Shown piece after piece: positions 1 through 7,184 of a stretch of 12,937 nt of DNA; the first letter of the stretch is position 1; every line of letters begins with the position of its first letter. Made by a program: the position numbers and the translations under genes. This DNA comes from DASROJ01 sp035646975 (GTDB lineage Bacteria > Acidobacteriota > Polarisedimenticolia > JACPZX01 > DASXTC01). The stretch is taken from NCBI GenBank assembly GCA_035646975.1, contig DASROJ010000081.1, positions 1-12,937 of the forward strand, given 5' to 3'. The notes below the pieces were generated by a model. That model saw only the letters and a list, made by a program, of their open reading frames with translations. It searched no databases and was not told the DNA's origin.

Positions 1-1
1 G

Positions 2-1747
2 GATTGGGCCCTGCGGCGCTCCCCGGCCACGGCGGACGATGCCGCGCCCGGAGCGCGCTGGGTGCTCGCGATTCCCGATGGGCTGACTCTTTCTTCCGCC
101 GAGTTTCCGCAGCTCGCCCTGTCCCAGGACGGGAAGAGCCAGGTCGTCGTTGTCGTCGATCAGGCCTCCACGCCGCGGCTGCTCGTCCGGCGCACCGACG
201 AGTTCGAACCCCGTCTGCTGCCCGACTCCGAACGAGCGACCTCTCCGTTCCTCTCGCCCGACGGCGCCTGGGTCGCGTTCTTCCGGGACAATGCTCTGCT
301 CAAGATTCCCATTGGCGGCGGCCCGCCGATTCGTCTGGCTTCCACGTCGGGGCAGGTCCGCGGCGGCACCTGGAGCCGGGACGGCTTCATCTATTTCACG
401 CCCGATACGAACGTGGGGCTTTCGAGGGTGGCCGAAAGCGGCGGGGAGCCGCAGCCGGTCACCCGCCTCGAGGAGGTGCGCGCGGAACGCACGCATCGCT
501 GGCCCCAGGCTCTTCCCGATGGCGACGCGGTGCTGTTCACGTGCGACACCGAGGCCTCCACGGAGTATTACGACGATGCCCGCATCGAGGCGGTGCGTCC
601 GAAGACCGGAGAACGCAAGGTCCTGGTGGAAGGCTCCAGCCAGGCCTGGTACTCGCCGAGCGGTCACCTGATCTTCGCCAGGGGGGGATCGCTCTACGCG
701 ATCGGTTTCGACACCCGCACGCTCGTGGTGCATGGCAGCCCGGTCCAGGTCGCCCAGGGAGTCGCCACCGACGTCGGGGCCGGGGCGGTGCAGTTCGCGG
801 TGGCGCAGAGCGGCGCGGCGGTCTGGACGCCGGGCGGCACGACGGCTTCGTATCACCTGGCGTGGGTCGACAGGAACCGCGCCGAGACGATCGCGCCGAT
901 TCCACCCGCGCCCTACAACGAGCTGTCGCTCTCGCCCGACGGCAAGCGGGTGGCGCTGGTGGGAGGCCAGGGGGGCGTGTCGGACCTCTGGGTGGCCGAC
1001 CTCGAGCGAGGCGGATTGACCCGGCTCACCTTCGGCGAGTATGTCGCCAGCCCTGTCTGGACACCGGATGGATCGCACATCGCGTATGGAACGCGGGTGC
1101 AGGGGACAAAAGACAACAGCTGGTTGATTTACTGGAAGTCGGCCGATGGCAGCCGTGAGGCGGAGGTGCTGGTGCAGGGGCAACGGTCCCACACACCGAG
1201 CGCATTCACACCCGACGGGCGCACGCTGATCTTCGACGCCCTCACCGCCGATGCGCGCGCGAAGGATATCTGGACTGTCTCCCTCGACGGCTCGCGACAG
1301 CCGCAACCGCTCGTCATCGGGGCGTTCTTGAAGAGCAACGGAGTGCTGTCGCCTGACGGCCGCTGGCTCGCCTATGTATCGAACGAAGGGGGCCAGGAGA
1401 GCGTCTTCGTGCGACCCTTTCCCTCCGGCGACGGCCGGTGGCAGATTTCCACTCCACGTGGAGTCGAGCCCCGCTGGAGCCGCGATGGCCGGGAGCTTTT
1501 CTACCGGGTCGACGCGGCGATCTACCGGGTGCAGGTGGAAACGATGAAGATCTTCTCCGCCGGCAAGCCGGAGCGGCTGTTCGATCGGGTGGCCTCCGGA
1601 AACCAGGCCTATACCTTCTCACCGACACCCGACGGCTCGAGGTTCCTGACCTTCCGGTCACCGGAGGGCGGGGGCCTGCAGCGCACGCTCAATCTCGATC
1701 TGGGGTTCGCGGCGCGGCTGAAAACCAATCCGCTGGCCAACCGGTAG
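2..1747 (+). CDS. PD40 (WD40-like) beta-propeller protein, C-terminal part; probable sensor half of a membrane Ser/Thr protein kinase
   Basis: The open frame continues to the left edge, so the 5' end is missing and 581 residues are visible. The first residues (DWALRRSP, then a Pro/Ala-rich stretch) look like a segment just after a membrane helix. A propeller follows with repeated S/T-P-D-G turns at visible residues 41-45 (SQDGK), 85-88, 125-128 (SRDG), 171-174 (LPDG), 311-314, 354-357, 403-406, 450-453, 493-496 (SRDG) and 542-545. These are PD40/TolB-type blades. The ending (RTLNLDLGFAARLK) corresponds to the closing strand usual in Acidobacteriota kinases of the order PknB-like kinase, transmembrane helix, PD40 propeller. 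That family architecture is known, but the kinase domain itself would lie outside the window and is inferred. The alternative is a TolB-like periplasmic propeller without a kinase. An in-frame GTG at 62 is not a convincing start, because coding-like sequence continues upstream of it. The gene ends with TAG, 23 bp from the stop of the convergent peptidase gene. Confidence 0.85.
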   Translation, partial: DWALRRSPATADDAAPGARWVLAIPDGLTLSSAEFPQLALSQDGKSQVVVVVDQASTPRLLVRRTDEFEPRLLPDSERATSPFLSPDGAWVAFFRDNALLKIPIGGGPPIRLASTSGQVRGGTWSRDGFIYFTPDTNVGLSRVAESGGEPQPVTRLEEVRAERTHRWPQALPDGDAVLFTCDTEASTEYYDDARIEAVRPKTGERKVLVEGSSQAWYSPSGHLIFARGGSLYAIGFDTRTLVVHGSPVQVAQGVATDVGAGAVQFAVAQSGAAVWTPGGTTASYHLAWVDRNRAETIAPIPPAPYNELSLSPDGKRVALVGGQGGVSDLWVADLERGGLTRLTFGEYVASPVWTPDGSHIAYGTRVQGTKDNSWLIYWKSADGSREAEVLVQGQRSHTPSAFTPDGRTLIFDALTADARAKDIWTVSLDGSRQPQPLVIGAFLKSNGVLSPDGRWLAYVSNEGGQESVFVRPFPSGDGRWQISTPRGVEPRWSRDGRELFYRVDAAIYRVQVETMKIFSAGKPERLFDRVASGNQAYTFSPTPDGSRFLTFRSPEGGGLQRTLNLDLGFAARLKTNPLANR

Positions 1748-1770
1748 CGCGCGTTCCCGGTGGCGAAAAC

Positions 1771-3870
1771 CTAGGGCGAGTCCATCCCGAGCTGCCAGGT
1801 GAGGAACGCCGCCTCCAGCGACAGATCCTCGACCACCTTGGCGAACGGCTTGCCGCCCGCGTGGCCGGAGCGGGTGTCGTAAAGCAGCGCGACGGGGCGA
1901 CCCGAGGTGGTGGCCCACTGGAGCGCTGCGGTCATCTTGCGCGCCTGCAGCGGAGGCACCCGGGTGTCCTGGTCTCCGCTCGTCAGCAGCACCGCGGGAT
2001 AGGAGACTCCCTTGCTCACCTTCTGGTACGGCGAATAGGCACTGAGGAATCTGAACTGATCGGCGACACGCGCATCGCCGTACTCCAGCAGCGCCGGTGG
2101 ATTGTTGTTCTCGAAGAGGGGATAGCGGATCATGTCCAGGTCGGGATACTCGCATAGCACCGCGGCGAACAGATCCGGGCGCTGCGTCAGGGCGGCCGCG
2201 ACGAGCAGGCCGCCATTGCTGCCTCCACGGATCGCCAGTCGCGCGGGCTTCGTATAGCGGTTGGCGACGAGCCACTCCGCCGCGGCCAGAAAATCGTCGA
2301 AGACGTTCTGCTTGGCGCCGAGCATCCCGGCTCGATGCCACTCCTCGCCGAACTCGCCGCCGCCGCGGATGTTCGCCACCGCGTACACGCCGCCCTGCTC
2401 GGCCCACCAGACGGCCGTCGGGTTGAACGATGGAGCGAGACTCACGTCGAATCCACCGTAGCCGTACAACAGCGTCGGGCGGTTGCCGTCCAGGGCGAGC
2501 CCCTTGCGATGGATGAGGAACATCGGGACTCGGGTGGCGTCCTTCGATCGGTACCAGACCTGCCGGACCTCGAACCGTTCCGGGTCGACCGGCACGACAT
2601 CCCTGGCCCAGGGGCGGCTCTTGCCCGAGGCCGTATCATATATATATGTGGTCCTGGGCACGGTGAACGAGGTGAACCCGTAAAACGCCTCATGGCCGCG
2701 CCAGCTTCCGGCAGGCGCCCCCGCCGTTCCAAGCCCCGGCAGCCGCAGCGGCTCGAGCCTCTTCCCATCGGCAGCGAACACTTCCACCCTCGACGAGACA
2801 TCGTGCAGGTAGTGCACGAAGAGCCTGCCACCGGCGAGCGAAATCTCCTGGATGGCGTCGGCGCCCTGCGCGACGATCTCTTTCCACTTGTCGCGTCCCG
2901 GGTGGGCCAGATCGACGGCGACGACGCGGCCTCGCGGCGCGTCCAGGTCCGTCTTCATGAACAGAACGTCATCGGCGATCCAGGGCTCGAAGAGCGAACC
3001 CACACCCTCGACGATCGGCGTGATCGCGCCGTCGGTCTGCAAGTCCTTGATGTACACATCGCTGCTGGCCCAACCGTGCTGCACGGTGATGACGAGGTGG
3101 CGGCCGTCCTCGGCGACGTTGGCGCCGATCCAGTCGCCCGGTCCGTGCCCTTCGCCGAACAGCTCCCGGTCGGTCGCAGGAGAAGTCCCCACCGCGTGAT
3201 ACCGGATGCGGGCCCCGGCGGCCCGGGTCCGCCAGGTGTAATAGAACCCCGAACCATCGGGGGTGAGAGAGACCCCGTCATACAGGGCCCTTGGAAAGCT
3301 GTCCGGCAGATCCGCGCGACGATCGACGTTCATGACGCGCATCTCGACTTCGTCTCCGCCGCCGCGTCTGATCCCGTAGACAAGGGTTCTCCCGTTTGCC
3401 GCGACGTCCATCAGGATCGCGCTTGTCGTGTGATCTTCGCTCAGCAGGAGCGGATTGAGCAGGACCTGGTCCGCTGCGTCAAGGCTCGTCCGGGTGTAGA
3501 GGATGGGGAGATCGTCTTCGGCTTTCTTTTTCCAGAGGAAGTACCGGCCGCCACGTTCAATGGGGGCCTGGACATGATCGACGCGCATCAGTTCGGCCAG
3601 CCGGGCCTGGATCGCTTTTCTCGCGGGGCGGTTCTCCAGCAGGGACCGCGTGTAACCGTTCTGGGCGTCGATCCAGTCCCGCGTCTGCGGGCTGTTCTGA
3701 TCCTCGAGCCATCGGTACGAGTCGATGAACTCCACCCCGTGCATCGTCTCGTGGACGTCCTGTCTGAGAGTGGCAGGGGCGGCAGGGGCGCCCGTGGATG
3801 GCGCGTCCGCCACCGTGCCGGCGAGCGCCGTGCAGATGGCCGCGGATGCGATCAGAGCGTCGAAGATCAT
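1771..3870 (-). CDS. Prolyl oligopeptidase, S9 family, exported
   Basis: This is a 699-residue serine peptidase of clan SC that should cleave short peptides after proline. An N-terminal hydrophobic stretch (residues 1-23, IASAAICTALAGTVADA) looks like a signal peptide, so the enzyme is probably periplasmic or secreted. Residues about 35-80 match the family's N-terminal part (HGVEFIDSYRWLED), about 80-430 form the seven-bladed propeller, and about 435-699 form the alpha/beta hydrolase domain. The catalytic residues are visible: Ser551 in GGSNGG, Asp635 in SGDQDTRVP (followed by Arg637, the usual substrate-binding Arg) and His670 in SGHAGGKP. The family signature LYGYGGF is at 468-474. Length matches classical prolyl endopeptidases (about 690-710 residues). 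An ATG at 3972 would add 34 residues, but ATG 3870 is preferred because AGGAGG lies six bases upstream and the signal peptide then starts at residue 1. The gene is complete, with no missing active-site residue. It lies 109 bp downstream of the membrane protein gene on the same strand and probably has its own promoter. Confidence 0.95.
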   Translation of the reverse strand: MIFDALIASAAICTALAGTVADAPSTGAPAAPATLRQDVHETMHGVEFIDSYRWLEDQNSPQTRDWIDAQNGYTRSLLENRPARKAIQARLAELMRVDHVQAPIERGGRYFLWKKKAEDDLPILYTRTSLDAADQVLLNPLLLSEDHTTSAILMDVAANGRTLVYGIRRGGGDEVEMRVMNVDRRADLPDSFPRALYDGVSLTPDGSGFYYTWRTRAAGARIRYHAVGTSPATDRELFGEGHGPGDWIGANVAEDGRHLVITVQHGWASSDVYIKDLQTDGAITPIVEGVGSLFEPWIADDVLFMKTDLDAPRGRVVAVDLAHPGRDKWKEIVAQGADAIQEISLAGGRLFVHYLHDVSSRVEVFAADGKRLEPLRLPGLGTAGAPAGSWRGHEAFYGFTSFTVPRTTYIYDTASGKSRPWARDVVPVDPERFEVRQVWYRSKDATRVPMFLIHRKGLALDGNRPTLLYGYGGFDVSLAPSFNPTAVWWAEQGGVYAVANIRGGGEFGEEWHRAGMLGAKQNVFDDFLAAAEWLVANRYTKPARLAIRGGSNGGLLVAAALTQRPDLFAAVLCEYPDLDMIRYPLFENNNPPALLEYGDARVADQFRFLSAYSPYQKVSKGVSYPAVLLTSGDQDTRVPPLQARKMTAALQWATTSGRPVALLYDTRSGHAGGKPFAKVVEDLSLEAAFLTWQLGMDSP

Positions 3871-3876
3871 GGTGTT

Positions 3877-3882
3877 CCTCCT
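3877..3882 (-). promoter_or_regulatory. Strong ribosome binding site of the prolyl oligopeptidase gene
   Basis: On the minus strand AGGAGG stands six bases before ATG 3870. It is a full Shine-Dalgarno match, and it decides the start against the longer reading from 3972. Confidence 0.85.
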
Positions 3883-3912
3883 CGGTCTCAGGATCGTCGA
3901 AGAGTCCCGTCG

Positions 3913-3918
3913 AGTATA
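3913..3918 (-). promoter_or_regulatory. Candidate -10 element (TATACT) for the prolyl oligopeptidase gene
   Basis: The minus strand reads TATACT in a GC-rich spacer, about 43 bases before ATG 3870, which would give a leader of about 35 nt. I see no good -35 hexamer at 16-18 bp; the nearest candidate, TTGCGC at 3940-3945, gives a 21-bp spacer. The call rests on a five-of-six match to TATAAT in the right place. The same hexamer occurs upstream of the uup gene. Confidence 0.4.
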
Positions 3919-3979
3919 CCGCGAGGATCCGATCGAGGCGCGCAAGGATGAAAGAGGCCCGTGCGCGGGCATCGCCGGT

Positions 3980-5488
3980 TCAGCGAAGACGACCGACCGG
4001 TGGCAGCTGTCGACGCGGGTGTCCGTCGACCATCAGCAGGATGTCGCCGCCGTCGCGGGCGCGCTGGGCGATCCGCTCATCGTACCCCGGATCGGTGGGG
4101 CTCATCAGCAGCACTCGCTGATCGAAAAAGGTCATCGACGACAGCACGACGGCATTGCCTCGGCGCTCCGAGACCAGGCCGACGAGCAGCACCTCGGGGG
4201 CCTGCGACTGCTCGTGGATCTCCTCCGAGAGGCGGTAGAGCGGGTCGGTGTGCGCGTCGGTATAGGGGAGGATCCCCTCGACGATCCCGACAAGGATCAG
4301 AACGCCCGCCAGGACGATCGCACCCGTCCTGAACGCGCGGGGCAGTCGATCCCGGGTCAGCGCATGGATCGATACGACCAGCAGCAGCACCATCGGGATG
4401 AGCGCGACCTTGTGCTCGAGGTTCGAAGGGTCCCACTGGCTCACCAGCGCGCCGAACACCGCGATCCAGCTGGCCAGGAACAACAGCCAGACCCGGCCCC
4501 GCAGGAGGCGCCAGTGCCGGGCCGCAAAAATCCCGTAGGCCGCGATGGGAACGAGCATCCAGGGGCCGAACCGGCCCAGCACCGACTCGAGGGTCGTGCG
4601 AAGAGCGACCTGGAGATTTCCCGGCAGATCGGTGGACAGATAGACGTTTCTCGCACTCCAGTAACCGAACAGGGAACGCAGGGCAGCGGTGGGTTCCGAC
4701 GACGCGAGCGCCGACATCCCCAGGATCATCGCGCCGAGCATTGAAGCCACCGACAGCGCATAGACACCCGCGGGACGAAGCCCTTTGCGAACGCCACCCG
4801 CGCACAGGACCACCGCCACCGGCACCACCAGCAGAAGATTCGCGATGTGGGCGGCGACGGCCAGTCCGGTGAGCATCCCCATCGCCAGCGCCTGGCCGGT
4901 GCGAGGCGTCGAGGTCCCGGCCAGGGTCGCCTCATGGACATACCACATGAGGATCATCAGCATGAGAGCACTCAGCGAGTAGACCTCCACCGACAGGAAT
5001 TCCCTCAGGCAGGCATGGCTGAAGGCCAGCGCGATCGTCGCCCAGGCGGCGGTTGACTCGCCGGCCAGGGACCGCACCAGCCTCATGAAGACGAAGATCG
5101 ATCCCAGGGCAAGAGCGATGTTGGCGGCGCGCAGGATGTAAAGCGACTGCTCCGGTGAGGCGGGTCTGAACACCCGCAGCAGTCCCAGGCTCATCAGGTG
5201 CCAGAGAAAGTGAGCGGGCACGGAATGATCGCGAAACAGGGCGGAGGGCCGCACCGTGGAGAGATACGCGATCAGGTTGTAGTGCAGACCATCTGCGTTG
5301 AAGTGGTTCGACGGAAACGCGATGTACAGGAAGCAGATGTAGAGAAAAACGATGTGCGGCCGCAGGAAGTCGCGCGGACTTCCCGCCCTTCCCGGCCAGG
5401 TCATCCTCTTGCCCCGTCCGGGAGACGGGCGGGGGTCCAGATCGGCCCGGACGCTGGTCGCCGGCTGTTGCGTGTCCGTGGAAATCAT
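3980..5488 (-). CDS. Polytopic membrane protein resembling GT-C glycosyltransferases (GT39 / DUF2723-like)
   Basis: This 502-residue protein has roughly 10-11 hydrophobic segments between residues 43 and 404, and a soluble C-terminal tail of about 100 residues. It begins with a hydrophilic, proline-rich cytoplasmic stretch (1-42). The loop after the first helix contains FNADGLHY (63-70); an acidic residue here (Asp66) is typical of GT-C enzymes, which move sugars from polyprenyl-phosphate donors on the outer face of the membrane. Residues about 164-174 (FLSVEVYSLSA) resemble the EVYxLxAL motif of DUF2723/TMEM260-like proteins. The fold assignment is by resemblance, and donor and acceptor are unknown. 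ATG 5488 has no clear Shine-Dalgarno; ATG 5404 (residue 29) is an alternative, with AGAGG touching the start codon. The gene is divergent from another GT-C-like gene and lies 109 bp upstream of the peptidase gene. Confidence 0.7.
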   Translation of the reverse strand: MISTDTQQPATSVRADLDPRPSPGRGKRMTWPGRAGSPRDFLRPHIVFLYICFLYIAFPSNHFNADGLHYNLIAYLSTVRPSALFRDHSVPAHFLWHLMSLGLLRVFRPASPEQSLYILRAANIALALGSIFVFMRLVRSLAGESTAAWATIALAFSHACLREFLSVEVYSLSALMLMILMWYVHEATLAGTSTPRTGQALAMGMLTGLAVAAHIANLLLVVPVAVVLCAGGVRKGLRPAGVYALSVASMLGAMILGMSALASSEPTAALRSLFGYWSARNVYLSTDLPGNLQVALRTTLESVLGRFGPWMLVPIAAYGIFAARHWRLLRGRVWLLFLASWIAVFGALVSQWDPSNLEHKVALIPMVLLLVVSIHALTRDRLPRAFRTGAIVLAGVLILVGIVEGILPYTDAHTDPLYRLSEEIHEQSQAPEVLLVGLVSERRGNAVVLSSMTFFDQRVLLMSPTDPGYDERIAQRARDGGDILLMVDGHPRRQLPPVGRLR

Positions 5489-5607
5489 GCCCGCGCAATA
5501 TGGCGCCCGGTATCGGCACGATCAACCGGTTGCCCGGGACGCGGCCCAGCCCTAGCTTTTCAGTCATTCATGGAAGGATGGGCGGGCCGGCGGACCAGGA
5601 TGGCAGC

Positions 5608-7020
5608 GTGAGAGGAAACGTCTTCAAGGGGCCGGAAGGGTGGGACCTTCCGTTGATCGCCCTGTTCGTGGCGATGCACGGAATCATTCTGTTCAACGCT
5701 ATCTGTCACGAGCCCGGCATCGGCTACGACGCCTTGGAACACCTCCGGTACATCGAGTCGTTTTCAACCTACCAGCTGCCGACACCTGCCCAGACCGCAG
5801 AGTTCTTTTCGCCGCCGTTGCCCTACCTGCTGCCGGCCACGCTGCGTCATTACGGCGTGAGCCTCTGGGGGGCGGCCAAGTCCGCGCAGCTCTTCAACGT
5901 CGGCTACTCGCTCCTGCTCGCCTGGGTCCTGCTGATGATCTGCGAAGAGATGCGGCCAGGCGAACGACGGCTCAAGTGGTTCGCCCTCGCGCTGCTCGCG
6001 ATGCTGCCCGTCTACTACAGGAGCTTTGCCTTCGTGCGCGGCGAACCGCTGCTGGCGGCGATGGGCGTCCTGGTCATGCACCGCACGCTGCGGCTTGCGC
6101 GCACGGACGGCGCCACCGCGGGCAACGCGCTGGCGCTGGGTCTTGCCCTGGGGCTCCTGGTCCTGTCTCGTCAGTGGGGACTCCTGATCGTCCCACCGGT
6201 GGTGCTGTTCCTGATCTATCAGTCATGGGCAGGAGGCGGCGGCATGCGTCTGGCGGGGGCCGCCGCGGCGGCGCTGTCGATCGGGGCACTGCTGGGAGGA
6301 TGGTTCTACCTGATCCTCCTGATCGATCATGGCCGCATCACCGCGTTCAACCGCGATGACCGGGTGAGCTTCTCGCTGGCCAATCAACCGGCCGAGTTCT
6401 ATTTCGGAACGGGAGGCGATGCGCTGTTCGCGCATCCGGTTCGCAGCGCGTTTCCCAACCAGCTTTTCCCGATGTTCTACTCGGACGTCTGGGGAGACTA
6501 CTGGTGCTATTTCGACGTCTACGGGCGTCTGCGTGATCCGCGGAGGCTCATCTCGGGTCCCGCGCTCACGGCGGCGGTGACCGATCCCGCCGCAAACAGC
6601 ACGCTCGAGACAAACCTGCCCGGGATGTCCCGTTACCTGGGACGCGTCAACCTGGTCTCGCTGCCGTCCAGCGCCCTGCTGCTCGCCGGCATGTCCCTGG
6701 GCGCCATCTACTGCTTCCGGCTCGCCCGCTCCTCGGCGCCCCGGCATGTGACCGGTGGGGCGCTGCTGTTCCTCGCGGTGCTCTGGACGATGGCCGGCTA
6801 CTTCTGGTTCATGCTCGTCTTTCTCTCGCACGGGAAAGGCGAAGCCATCAAAGGGACCTACGTCCTGCAGATTTTTCCGTTCGTCGCCATCCTGGGCGCC
6901 GAGCAGCTGGTGGAGATCTGGCAGCGACACGCGCGGGCCGCGCGCGCGCTCACGTTCATGCTGGCCGTCACGGCGGCGCACAATCTGCCGGTGCTGTTCA
7001 CGCGAATGACGCTGCGCTGA
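5608..7020 (+). CDS. Polytopic membrane protein, probable GT-C type glycosyltransferase (GT39/ArnT-like)
   Basis: The frame is open from ATG 5500 (506 residues). GTG 5608 (470 residues) is preferred: AGGA lies seven bases upstream, and the protein then starts with a short charged segment just before the first helix. A start at 5500 has no Shine-Dalgarno and would leave only 11 bp to the divergent gene. ATG 5578 is a third option, but its GGAAGG abuts the start. Numbered from 5500, the first helix is at about 50-68. GYDALEH (76-81 plus His) supplies the acidic loop residues Asp78 and Glu80 usual in GT-C enzymes. FFSPPLPYLLP (102-112) matches the HPPLxY-type segment of GT39 proteins, and VRGEPLLAA (179-187) the R-x-x-LL segment. 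About nine further helices follow, with a long extracytoplasmic loop at about 280-380. The C-terminal helix (YVLQIFPFVAILGA) is also typical. The likely role is transfer of a lipid-linked sugar to an outer-face acceptor; the substrate cannot be read from sequence. Confidence 0.75.
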   Translation: MRGNVFKGPEGWDLPLIALFVAMHGIILFNAICHEPGIGYDALEHLRYIESFSTYQLPTPAQTAEFFSPPLPYLLPATLRHYGVSLWGAAKSAQLFNVGYSLLLAWVLLMICEEMRPGERRLKWFALALLAMLPVYYRSFAFVRGEPLLAAMGVLVMHRTLRLARTDGATAGNALALGLALGLLVLSRQWGLLIVPPVVLFLIYQSWAGGGGMRLAGAAAAALSIGALLGGWFYLILLIDHGRITAFNRDDRVSFSLANQPAEFYFGTGGDALFAHPVRSAFPNQLFPMFYSDVWGDYWCYFDVYGRLRDPRRLISGPALTAAVTDPAANSTLETNLPGMSRYLGRVNLVSLPSSALLLAGMSLGAIYCFRLARSSAPRHVTGGALLFLAVLWTMAGYFWFMLVFLSHGKGEAIKGTYVLQIFPFVAILGAEQLVEIWQRHARAARALTFMLAVTAAHNLPVLFTRMTLR

Positions 7021-7076
7021 GCTGCAGGCGTCCGGTTCGCGCGGCGCGGAAAACCTGTTCGGCCGGTGGCTTTGGA

Positions 7077-7085
7077 TGATATTCT
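7077..7085 (+). promoter_or_regulatory. Candidate extended -10 (TGATATTCT) for the CsgG-like gene
   Basis: TG, one base, then TATTCT (four of six to TATAAT) lies about 100 bp upstream of ATG 7185. No convincing -35 is visible, which an extended -10 could tolerate. If real, transcription would begin near 7092 and the repeat array at 7101-7150 would lie in the leader RNA. The match is weak. Confidence 0.3.
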
Positions 7086-7100
7086 GCGGGCCGTCGGGAT

Positions 7101-7150
7101 GGGCTGGTCATCTCGGGTGATCGCTGGTCAACACTGGTCATCGCTGGTCA
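7101..7150 (+). repeat. Array of five 10-bp tandem repeats, consensus TCGCTGGTCA
   Basis: Five consecutive 10-base units read gggctggtca, tctcgggtga, tcgctggtca, acactggtca, tcgctggtca. Four carry an exact CTGGTCA core, at 7104, 7124, 7134 and 7144; the second unit is a degenerate copy. TCGCTGGTCAAC occurs twice exactly 20 bp apart (7121-7132 and 7141-7152). The period is close to one DNA turn, so the cores lie on one face of the helix. The array sits 35-84 bp before ATG 7185. It may be a protein-binding array or a slippage product; no known operator is recognised. Confidence 0.75.
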
Positions 7151-7184
7151 ACGCGGAAAGTCTGCTGAATCCGGGGGGTGTGGC

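Noticed and set aside
4..1158. Plus-strand frame-1 open frame at the left edge
   Set aside because: It is Arg/Gly/Ala-rich without motifs. Frame 2 carries the PD40 repeats through the same bases.
2335..3951. Long plus-strand open frame (538 residues) opposite the prolyl oligopeptidase gene
   Set aside because: It is Arg/Pro/Gly-rich with no recognisable domain, while the opposite strand encodes a complete peptidase with catalytic triad. Long antisense frames are expected in GC-rich DNA.
7101..7150. CRISPR array
   Set aside because: Units are 10 bp with no spacers, and no cas genes are in the window.
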